59,334 nt of DNA, taken from positions 1-59,334 of the forward strand of contig JANJXC010000037.1 of NCBI GenBank assembly GCA_024709225.1. Reading direction: 5' to 3'. Below the pieces are notes generated by a model. The model was not told where the DNA came from. It ran no database searches and saw only the letters and a list, made by a program, of their open reading frames with translations. Positions within the stretch are counted from its first letter, which is position 1, and the number at the start of each line of letters is the position of its first letter. A program made the position numbers and the translations under genes. Shown piece after piece: positions 42,162-48,960 of the stretch. This DNA comes from Gammaproteobacteria bacterium (GTDB lineage Bacteria > Pseudomonadota > Gammaproteobacteria > Thiohalomonadales > Thiohalomonadaceae).

Positions 42162-42932
42162 TCACCCCGCCACAAACACCCGCTGTCCTTCCGGGCCGGC
42201 GAGCTGCAGCACCGCATGCCCATAGAGCTGTGACAGACGTTCCGCGTTGAGCAGTTCGGCGGCGGGTCCGGCCTGCCAGCGACCGTCACCGGACAACATC
42301 AGCACGTGGTCGCAGTAGCGCGCGGTCAGGTTGATGTCGTGCAGCGCCATCACCACGGCGTGTTCACCGCTGTCGGCGAGGTGGCGCAGGTGCTGCAGGG
42401 TGGCCACCTGGTGGTTCAGGTCGAGGTGATTGGTGGGTTCGTCCAGCAGCATCAGGCGCGGTGCCTGGGTGAGCAGGGTGGCCAGGGCCAGGCGGCGGCG
42501 CTCGCCGCCGGACAGGGTAGAACAAGGGCGATCTTCCATGCCGGCCAGGTCCACCTGCTGCAGGGCACGGCGCGCGCACTCGAGATCCGCCGCCGTTTCA
42601 CTGTGCCAGCGGCCGAGGTGGGGGTGGCGGCCGATCAGGGCGGTGTCCAGCACGCTGGCGGGAAAGCTGTCGCTGTTGTCCTGCGGCAGCAGGCCGAGGC
42701 ACTGTGCCACCTGGCGGCGCGGCAGGCGTGCGAGCGGCGCGCCCTGCAGCCAGAGGCTGCCGCCCAGCGCGGGACGCAGGCCGGCGAGGGTGTGCAGCAG
42801 GGTGGTCTTGCCGCTGCCGTTGGTGCCGAGCAGTCCCCAGCACTGCCCGGCATGCACGGTGAGATTGAGACCGCGCAGCAGGCTGCGCCCGGCTATCCCT
42901 ACATCGAGCGAGACGGTGCGCAGCAGTTCCAT
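42162..42932 (-). CDS. btuD: ABC importer ATPase, BtuD/FecE type
   Basis: Cytoplasmic ATPase of a cobalamin/siderophore-type importer, 256 residues. Walker A GTNGSGKT (36-43), signature LSGGERRR, Walker B LMLLDEPTNHLDL and H-loop LHD are intact. ATG 42932 overlaps the btuC stop (TGATG), so it is coupled to btuC. The FecCD/BtuCD family also serves iron siderophores; the cobalamin assignment relies on the many B12 genes nearby and on the separate btuF. A TTG just upstream is not needed. Confidence 0.88.
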   Translation of the reverse strand: MELLRTVSLDVGIAGRSLLRGLNLTVHAGQCWGLLGTNGSGKTTLLHTLAGLRPALGGSLWLQGAPLARLPRRQVAQCLGLLPQDNSDSFPASVLDTALIGRHPHLGRWHSETAADLECARRALQQVDLAGMEDRPCSTLSGGERRRLALATLLTQAPRLMLLDEPTNHLDLNHQVATLQHLRHLADSGEHAVVMALHDINLTARYCDHVLMLSGDGRWQAGPAAELLNAERLSQLYGHAVLQLAGPEGQRVFVAG

Positions 42933-43897
42933 CAACGCATCGCCTCGCGTCGGAGCAGATAGAGAAATAGCGGTGCGCCGATGAGGGCGGTGAGCACCCC
43001 CACCGGCAGCTGTTGCGGGGCGATGAGGCTGCGCGCCAGGGTGTCGGCCAGCATCAGCAGGCTGCCGCCGAGCAGGGCGTTGGCGGGCAGCAGCAGGCGA
43101 TGGTCGGAGCCGGCGACGAGGCGCAGCATGTGCGGCACCACCAGGCCGACGAAGCCGACGCTGCCGGCGGTGGTGACGGCGGCGGCGGTGAGCAGCGAGG
43201 CGGCGAAGTAGATGATGAGGCGCAGACGGCCGACGCGTACGCCGAGACTGCCGGCGGTGAGCTCGCCGCGCGCCAGCAGGTTGAGTTCACGCGCAAAGGG
43301 AAACAGCAGCAGCAGGCCGAGGCCGAGCAGCAGCAGCGGGGCGCGCCATTCGCCGCCGTGGGACAGATCGCCCATCAGCCAGAACAGCATGCTGCGCAGG
43401 TTGTGTTCCGGCGCCACCGCCAGCAGAAAGCTGATCAGCGCGCCCCACAGGGCGGCCACCACCACACCGGTGAGCAGCAGTCGCGTCGGTGTCCAGCTGC
43501 CGTCGCCGTGGGCCAGGCCGAACACCAGCAGCATGGAGCCGAGGGCGCCGAGCAGGGCGCCGCCGCTGAGCCACCAGCCGCCCAGGCCGGCCAGCATGGC
43601 GAGCAGTGCGGCCACGGCGGCACCGCCGGAGATACCGAGGATGTACGGGTCGGCCAGGGGATTGCGCAGCAGCACCTGCAGCAGGGCGCCGGCCACCGCC
43701 AGCAATCCGCCCACGGCGAAGGCGGCGAGCAGGCGCGGCAGGCGCAGTTCGTGGATCACCGTGGTGTGCGGCGTGTCGCCGTGCCACAGTGCGTCCCAGA
43801 GCTCGCCCGGCGATACCGGCACGCTGCCGCTCGACAGGCCGAGGCCGAGGCTGAGCAGTGACAGCAGCAGGAGCAGCGGGAGCAGGGCGGTGCGCAT
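42932..43897 (-). CDS. btuC: ABC importer permease, BtuC/FecCD family
   Basis: Polytopic inner-membrane permease of 321 residues with about ten hydrophobic helices. Family blocks: LRLPRLLAAFAVGGLLAVAGALLQ, NPLADPYILGISGGAA, GSVGFVGLVVPHMLRLVAGSDHR (quoted by block) and PQQLPVGVLTALIGAPLFLYLLRR. Forms the channel for BtuD, with BtuF (29494) or the BtuF-like protein (31007) as the delivery protein. ATG 43897 starts the first helix. No riboswitch precedes it; the upstream DNA is a repeat element. Iron-chelate import cannot be excluded. Confidence 0.9.
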   Translation of the reverse strand: MRTALLPLLLLLSLLSLGLGLSSGSVPVSPGELWDALWHGDTPHTTVIHELRLPRLLAAFAVGGLLAVAGALLQVLLRNPLADPYILGISGGAAVAALLAMLAGLGGWWLSGGALLGALGSMLLVFGLAHGDGSWTPTRLLLTGVVVAALWGALISFLLAVAPEHNLRSMLFWLMGDLSHGGEWRAPLLLLGLGLLLLFPFARELNLLARGELTAGSLGVRVGRLRLIIYFAASLLTAAAVTTAGSVGFVGLVVPHMLRLVAGSDHRLLLPANALLGGSLLMLADTLARSLIAPQQLPVGVLTALIGAPLFLYLLRREAMR

Positions 43898-43904
43898 GCG
43901 AAAT

Positions 43905-43996
43905 CTGGGGCCAGGGGCTAGGTGTTGACGGGCTGGGGGTATGTGCGCTGCGCGCATGCCGTCTTATAACATTCCTGGCCCCTGGCCCCTAGCCCA
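43905..43996. repeat. CCCCTGG/CCCCTAG-type heptamer-armed element
   Basis: Left arm 43905-43923 (GGGGCCAGGGGCTAGG) and right arm 43974-43996 (CCTGGCC, CCTGGCC, CCTAGCC, C) are complementary. The core contains TGCGC-TGC-GCGCA (43944-43956) and TATAAC, like the core at 18071-18136. The right arm overlaps the 3' end of the GGDEF gene and supplies its TAG stop. Confidence 0.85.
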
Positions 43997-46748
43997 CCTC
44001 CACCCGGTTGCGGCCGCCGTGTTTGGCGCGGTACAGCGCGGCATCGGCGCGGGCCAGGGGCAGATCCATGGTGTGGTCGTTGCGGTTGAGCAGGGTGAGG
44101 CCGATGCTTACCGTGAAGCTGACCTCCGGGGAGACGGCGCGGCAGGGCTGACTCTCCGTCGCCCGGCGCAGGCGTTCGGCGTACTGGCGCGCGCCGTCCA
44201 GATCGGTGCCGGGCAGCAGCACGGCGAATTCCTCGCCGCCGAGGCGGCCGATGAGGTCGGTGGTGCGCAGCGCGCCGAGGGCGACGGCGGCAAAATGCTG
44301 CAACACCGCATCGCCGGCGGCATGGCCGTGGCGATCATTGATCTGCTTGAAGTGATCGATGTCGAGCATCAACAGGGCAAGGGACTGGCCGAAGCGGTGG
44401 AAGCGGGCCAGTTCCTGTTGCACGCGATCGAGGAAGTGGCGGCGGTTGGGCAGACCGGTGAGGATGTCGGTGGTGGCCAGGTGACGCAGCTCCAGCTCCA
44501 TCGCCTTGACGCCGCTGATGTCCTGCACGGTGCCCAGCGCCGAGATCAATTCCCCATCGGCACCGGTCACCAGTTCCGCCATCTCGCGTACCCAGCGAAT
44601 CTTGCCGCCGACCATGATGCGGTGCTCGATGTCGTAGGGGGCGCCGTGCAGGGCCGCCTGCCAGGCGGCATGCACGTGCTCACGATCGTCGGGATGGATG
44701 AAGGACATGAACAGGGCATAGTCCGCCTGCGTATCCGGCGGCAGCTCGAAGATGCGGTAGGTCTCTGCCGACCATTCCAGGCGGTGGCTGGGCACATCCA
44801 TCACCCAACTGCCGACATGGGTCACGGCCTGGGCCCGTTGCAGCATCGCCTCGCTTTCGCGCAGGCGCACTTCAGCGGTCTTGCGCGCGGTGATGTCGAG
44901 GTGGGTGCCGACGGCGCGCAGCGGGCTGCCGTCTTCGGCACGTTCCATCACCTTGCCGCGGTCCAGCACCCATATCCAGTGGCCGTCCTTGTGGCGCAGG
45001 CGGTGCTCGGTTTCATAGAACGGGGTTTCGCCACGGAAATGGCGCTGCAGCGCACTGTCGATGAGGGGCATGTCGTCCGGATGGATGATGCGCTCCCATG
45101 TGGAGATGTCGGGGCCGATCTCGTCCATGCGGTAGCCCAGCATTTCCGCCCAGCGTTCGTTGAAGGTGACGTGGTGGCTGGGGATGTGCCAGTCCCACAG
45201 GCCGAGGTCGGCGCCGCTCAGCGCCATCTCCAGACGCTGCTCGGCAGCCACCCGGTCGGTGATGTCGACGAAGCTGCCGACGAGCTCCACCGCCTTGCCC
45301 TGGCCGTCACGCAGCACACGGCAGCGGTCCTCCAGCCAGCGCCAGCTGCCGTCGGCATGGTGGAAGCGGTAGCGGCGGATGATTTGGTCGTCGCTCCAAT
45401 GCCGCCAGTCCGCGCTGCGCATCACTGCGGGACGATCATCGGGGTGGATGTGGTCCGGCCACCAGGTGGGGTGGTCGTGGATGAATCCCGGTGCATAGCC
45501 CAGGATATTCTGTACATTGGCGGCGATGTAGTTGGTCGCCGTGCCGGCCGGGGTGGCGCTGTAGGTCACCGCCGGCGAGGCGGTCAGCAGGCTGTCCAGT
45601 TGCCGACGGGTGGACTGCAGGGCGGCGGTGGCGCTGTCGATGCGCTGTTGCAGACGGCGGCGCGTGTTGCGCGGCAGCCAGATCAGCAGGCCCTGGGCGA
45701 GCAGATAGGCCGCCAGCAGCGCGAGCTGGGCATAGGTCTGGTTGCGCTGCCAGTCGGCCAGGACGGCGCTCTTGTCGCGCCAGACCAGTACCGTGCCGAC
45801 GGCCGGGCGTGACGGGTCCGCCTTGCCCTGATAATCGCGCAGCGGGAAGCGGGTGAGGTGCCAGGTCTTGCCCTGCCAGGGCAGCAGGTGGGAGTTGAGC
45901 ACGCCCTCCTGCACCGGAGGCAGGTTGGCGCCGTTGACCCATGCCTTTATCTCCTCGCGGGAGGTGGCCTCGATATAGCCACCGCCGCCGGTCTCCGCAC
46001 GCGGGCCGCTCAGCGGACGGTATTGCTCCCACACCGCCCCCTCCACGTGTTGCTGGCGGAGCAGGACGGCGAAGCCGGCGCCGAACTGACGGTCGAGGCG
46101 GGCGAGCTGGGTGTCGAAGGAGGTGCCGGCCTCGAGGGCGCCGATGTATTCGCGTCTGTCGCCGCTCCTGTGCCAGACCGGCACCACGCCGCGCACGCCG
46201 GAGTAGATGCGGCCGGTCTCGAAACCGGTGCGCGGCTGCTGATCGGCGTTGACGTCCTCGATGATGTGGCGCAGACCATCCATGCGGTCGCCGAATTTCC
46301 CCGGCGTGTGCACGCGCAGATAGGACAGGGCACCGGGGCCGAACTGGAAGTGCAGCTGGCGCAGGCCGAACTGCTGCTGCATGTCGAGCCAGGCCGGGGC
46401 GACATGGTTGTACAGCGCATCGCGCAGGCGGGCGGTCTGCGGCCCGCCGGGGCCGCCGCCTTCCTGGCCCAGGGCCTGCCTGCCGCGGTAGAACAGGGAT
46501 TGCACCTCCGGATCGGAGGCCACCATGGTGGCCAGGGTGAGCATCTGCTGTTCCAGATCGGACAGCGCCACCTCGAAGGTGGTGCGCACCGCCGCCGCCT
46601 CCTGCTCCAGCCCACGCTCCAGCTTGCGCCACTCCTGCTGGTGGAACAGCACGCCGATGACGATGAAGGTCAGCGCCAGCAGGAGGCTGCTCAGCAGGGT
46701 GAACAGAGAAAGGGGCGGGCGGGGCATGGGGGCCGGATTTTGAGGCAT
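43989..46748 (-). CDS. Cache-PAS-PAS-PAS-GGDEF diguanylate cyclase
   Basis: Membrane diguanylate cyclase of about 919 residues. Membrane helix near residue 12-34; a large periplasmic region about 40-345 that looks like a double-Cache sensor (RTGFETGRIYSGVRGVVPVW, TSFDTQLARLDRQFGAGFAV quoted as blocks); second membrane helix about 350-372; three PAS/PAC units (about 385-510, 515-640, 645-765); GGDEF domain with the active variant GGEEF and an RTTD inhibitory site. No EAL. The start is uncertain: ATG 46748, ATG 46727 or GTG 46772, none with a good ribosome binding site. The stop codon lies in a repeat arm. Confidence 0.92.
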   Translation of the reverse strand: MPQNPAPMPRPPLSLFTLLSSLLLALTFIVIGVLFHQQEWRKLERGLEQEAAAVRTTFEVALSDLEQQMLTLATMVASDPEVQSLFYRGRQALGQEGGGPGGPQTARLRDALYNHVAPAWLDMQQQFGLRQLHFQFGPGALSYLRVHTPGKFGDRMDGLRHIIEDVNADQQPRTGFETGRIYSGVRGVVPVWHRSGDRREYIGALEAGTSFDTQLARLDRQFGAGFAVLLRQQHVEGAVWEQYRPLSGPRAETGGGGYIEATSREEIKAWVNGANLPPVQEGVLNSHLLPWQGKTWHLTRFPLRDYQGKADPSRPAVGTVLVWRDKSAVLADWQRNQTYAQLALLAAYLLAQGLLIWLPRNTRRRLQQRIDSATAALQSTRRQLDSLLTASPAVTYSATPAGTATNYIAANVQNILGYAPGFIHDHPTWWPDHIHPDDRPAVMRSADWRHWSDDQIIRRYRFHHADGSWRWLEDRCRVLRDGQGKAVELVGSFVDITDRVAAEQRLEMALSGADLGLWDWHIPSHHVTFNERWAEMLGYRMDEIGPDISTWERIIHPDDMPLIDSALQRHFRGETPFYETEHRLRHKDGHWIWVLDRGKVMERAEDGSPLRAVGTHLDITARKTAEVRLRESEAMLQRAQAVTHVGSWVMDVPSHRLEWSAETYRIFELPPDTQADYALFMSFIHPDDREHVHAAWQAALHGAPYDIEHRIMVGGKIRWVREMAELVTGADGELISALGTVQDISGVKAMELELRHLATTDILTGLPNRRHFLDRVQQELARFHRFGQSLALLMLDIDHFKQINDRHGHAAGDAVLQHFAAVALGALRTTDLIGRLGGEEFAVLLPGTDLDGARQYAERLRRATESQPCRAVSPEVSFTVSIGLTLLNRNDHTMDLPLARADAALYRAKHGGRNRVEVG

Positions 46749-46802
46749 CCCGCCATTGTGCCTGCCGCGCACAGGCTGTGCCAGCGACGGAAGAGGTAGG
46801 CC

Positions 46803-47507
46803 TCAGTCCTCGCCGCGTCCCGTGTCCTGGGCAAGCGGCCTGGGCTGCTCGCCCTGGCGCAGGGTGATGATGTCCCAGCCCTTGGCCTCGGCGTGGCTGC
46901 GCAGGGTGTCATCGGGGTCCACCGCCACCGGGTGATCCACCTGCTCCAGCAGCGGCAGGTCGTTGTGGGAGTCGCTGTAGAACCAGGCGCCGGCCAGGTT
47001 GTAGCCGGTCTGGTCCAGCCACTGCGCCAGCCGCTGGACCTTGCCGTGCTGGAAGGTGGGGATGCCGGTGATGTCGCCGGTATAGCGGCCGTGCACCACC
47101 TCCGGCTCGGTGGCGAGAAAGTGCTCCACCCCCAGCGCCGCGACGATGGGCGCGGTGATGAAGCGGTTGGTGGCGGTGATGATCAGCGGCACGTGGCCCT
47201 GGCTGCGGTGCCAGTCGAGCAGGTGGCGCGAGGCCGGCAGCAGGATGGCGCCGATCTTTTCTGCCATATAGCGGCGGTGCCACGCGGCCAGGGTCTCCGG
47301 CTCCTGCCCCACCAGCGGCGCCAGGGCGAAGCGCTGGTAGGCGCGGATGTCCAGGGTGCCGGCCTTGTACTCCTCATAGAAGCGGTTGTTCTCGCGCTCG
47401 TAGAACGTGCCGTCGACGATGCCCTGTTCCACCAGGAAGCGGCCCCACAGATGGTCGCTGTCGCCGCCGAGCAGGGTATTGTCGAGATCGAAGATTGCCA
47501 GGGTCAT
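46803..47507 (-). CDS. HAD-IB family phosphatase (SerB-like)
   Basis: A 234-residue haloacid-dehalogenase phosphatase of subfamily IB. Catalytic Asp7 and Asp9 are in FDLDNTL; motif II Ser/Thr is in IITATNRF; motif III-IV is GKVQRLAQWL and YSDSHNDLPLL. Related proteins act on phosphoserine, histidinol phosphate or phospholipid head groups; the substrate here is unknown. In many gammaproteobacteria it sits next to rppH-ptsP, as here, except that the ccdAB pair has come between. Confidence 0.92.
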   Translation of the reverse strand: MTLAIFDLDNTLLGGDSDHLWGRFLVEQGIVDGTFYERENNRFYEEYKAGTLDIRAYQRFALAPLVGQEPETLAAWHRRYMAEKIGAILLPASRHLLDWHRSQGHVPLIITATNRFITAPIVAALGVEHFLATEPEVVHGRYTGDITGIPTFQHGKVQRLAQWLDQTGYNLAGAWFYSDSHNDLPLLEQVDHPVAVDPDDTLRSHAEAKGWDIITLRQGEQPRPLAQDTGRGED

Positions 47508-47561
47508 GATGAAAGTGGTCCGGGAAGAGTGAGTGGAGTAATGACGATGCGTTGCAGCGCA

Positions 47562-47879
47562 TCAATAGCCATGAAACAGAAAATCGAGCGCGCCGGTAAT
47601 GGTCTGCTGTTGCTGCGTGAGGGAGGCGACCGGCTTGCTGAGCAGTTTCAGCGGCACGGCCGCCAGCTTGGGCGTTTCCAGCAGGCAGGGGATACCTTCG
47701 ACTTCGAAGACGGGGCTCAGGCGCTCGGGGATGGTGGTCGCGGGGAAGCGGTCGCGGCGGCGCAGGGGCACGACGACGCGGGTTTCCAGTCCTTGCAGCA
47801 GATCGCTCTGTACGTCGAGAAGATAAGGGACGTCGGCGGCATGGGTACCGGTGTTGGGGTAGACGTCGAAGCGCGCCAT
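47562..47879 (-). CDS. ccdB: CcdB-type toxin (gyrase-targeting family)
   Basis: A 105-residue CcdB-family toxin: MARFDVYPNTG at the N-terminus, PYLLDVQSDLL, RVVVPLRRRD, and the C-terminal TGALDFLFHGY. F-plasmid CcdB poisons DNA gyrase and needs its last three residues Trp-Gly-Ile; here the end is His-Gly-Tyr, so gyrase poisoning may be changed. ATG 47879 follows the antitoxin stop by two bases. The pair interrupts the HAD-rppH neighbourhood, consistent with later insertion. Confidence 0.92.
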   Translation of the reverse strand: MARFDVYPNTGTHAADVPYLLDVQSDLLQGLETRVVVPLRRRDRFPATTIPERLSPVFEVEGIPCLLETPKLAAVPLKLLSKPVASLTQQQQTITGALDFLFHGY

Positions 47880-47881
47880 GA

Positions 47882-48118
47882 TCAGAAGCTGCGCCACTCG
47901 GCCAGGGGCAGGCCCTCGCTTTCGACGGTCTGGTTATAGACGGCGATGAATTCGGCGTTTTCCTGCTGCCAGCGGCGTTCCTGTTCCAGGCGGATCTGTT
48001 CGCGCAGGAACTGGTCGCAGGACTGGGAGATGTTGATGCCCAGGGCCTTGGCCTGCTCCAGCACGTCGGCGGACAGGGTGATGTTGGTGGCCTTTTTGGG
48101 GCTCGCTGTCTGGCGCAT
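47882..48118 (-). CDS. ccdA: CcdA-type antitoxin
   Basis: A 78-residue antitoxin with an N-terminal ribbon-helix-helix DNA-binding part (KATNITLSADVLEQAKALGI) and a toxin-binding C-terminus (ERRWQQENAEFIAVYNQTVE, SEGLPLAEWRSF, quoted in two parts). It is followed by ccdB after 2 bases, the normal order. ATG 48118 or ATG 48130 may be used. Known CcdA proteins repress their own promoter with CcdB; a promoter and short dyads lie just upstream. Confidence 0.93.
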   Translation of the reverse strand: MRQTASPKKATNITLSADVLEQAKALGINISQSCDQFLREQIRLEQERRWQQENAEFIAVYNQTVESEGLPLAEWRSF

Positions 48119-48151
48119 GATGTGTCTCATGGATGTTGGCTGTTGATGCGT

Positions 48152-48180
48152 ATGATAGGCATGTATATCTTGTGTTGTCA
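48152..48180 (-). promoter_or_regulatory. Candidate ccdAB promoter/operator
   Basis: On the minus strand TGACAA (48180-48175), a 17-base spacer, and TATCAT (48157-48152), 34 bases before ATG 48118. The spacer is AT-rich with a partial dyad (ATACATGCCTAT), as expected for a ribbon-helix-helix operator. Confidence 0.6.
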
Positions 48181-48324
48181 CTGTCTGGAAGGGGGACGGT
48201 TGGGGATTTATCGCAGGGGTTGACCGCCTGTTGTCTGTAGTTCGGCGGGGGGCATAAACAGATTTGCGCACGGGCGGCGCTTGTGAAAAAATCCTTGATA
48301 TACATCCTCAAGGTGGTTTTGTAA

Positions 48325-48846
48325 GTGATTGATTCGGAAGGTTACAGGGCAAATGTCGGCATTATCCTGAGCAATCGGGAGGGGCAGGTCTTGTGGGCGC
48401 GCCGCATCGGTCAGGAGGCCTGGCAGTTTCCCCAGGGCGGCATCCAGCGCAATGAGTCCGCCGAGGAGGCCCTGTACCGCGAGCTGATGGAGGAGGTGGG
48501 CCTGGGGCCGGAGGACGTGGCCATCCTCGGCGCCACCCGCGGCTGGCTGCGCTACCGCCTGCCCGAGCGCCTGGTCCGCCATCACAGCAAGCCGGTGTGC
48601 ATCGGTCAGAAGCAGCGCTGGTTCATGCTGCGCCTGCTGACCGAAGACAGCCGGGTGCGGCTCGATCTGCATACCCCGCCCGAGTTCGACGAGTGGTGCT
48701 GGGTGTCCTACTGGCAGCCGCTGGACGAGATCGTCGCCTTCAAGCGCCGCGTCTACGAGCGCGCGCTCACCGAGCTGGCGCCCTTGCTGGCGCCGGCGGT
48801 GCAGGCGCGGCCGCCGCGGCTGCGGCGGGCCGGCGCGAAATCGTAG
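48325..48846 (+). CDS. rppH: RNA pyrophosphohydrolase
   Basis: Nudix hydrolase that removes pyrophosphate from mRNA 5' ends and so opens them to RNase E-type decay. 173 residues; N-terminal [15 protein letters not shown] like E. coli RppH; Nudix box [22 protein letters not shown] at about 38-59 (given by its ends GG and EEVG). The start is GTG 48325, as in E. coli, with AAGGTGG at 48310-48316. The TAG stop belongs to a REP copy (GTAGGAGCG at 48843). RNase G, encoded at 546, acts in the same RNA-decay field. Confidence 0.96.
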   Translation: MIDSEGYRANVGIILSNREGQVLWARRIGQEAWQFPQGGIQRNESAEEALYRELMEEVGLGPEDVAILGATRGWLRYRLPERLVRHHSKPVCIGQKQRWFMLRLLTEDSRVRLDLHTPPEFDEWCWVSYWQPLDEIVAFKRRVYERALTELAPLLAPAVQARPPRLRRAGAKS

Positions 48847-48908
48847 GAGCGAATCGCATTCGCGACCGGCGTGCCCCCGCCGCCATCGCGAATACGATTC
48901 GCTCCTAC
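48843..48908. repeat. Inverted REP pair (GTAGGAGCGAATCG type)
   Basis: Copies at 48843-48870 and 48884-48908 in opposite orientation, nearly identical to the pair at 27263-27333. It fills the rppH-ptsP gap, and its first copy contains the rppH stop codon. Confidence 0.9.
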
Positions 48909-48960
48909 AGGGCGACACCATAACGATAACGATGCATTACTCCACAGTCGGGACATCTTC

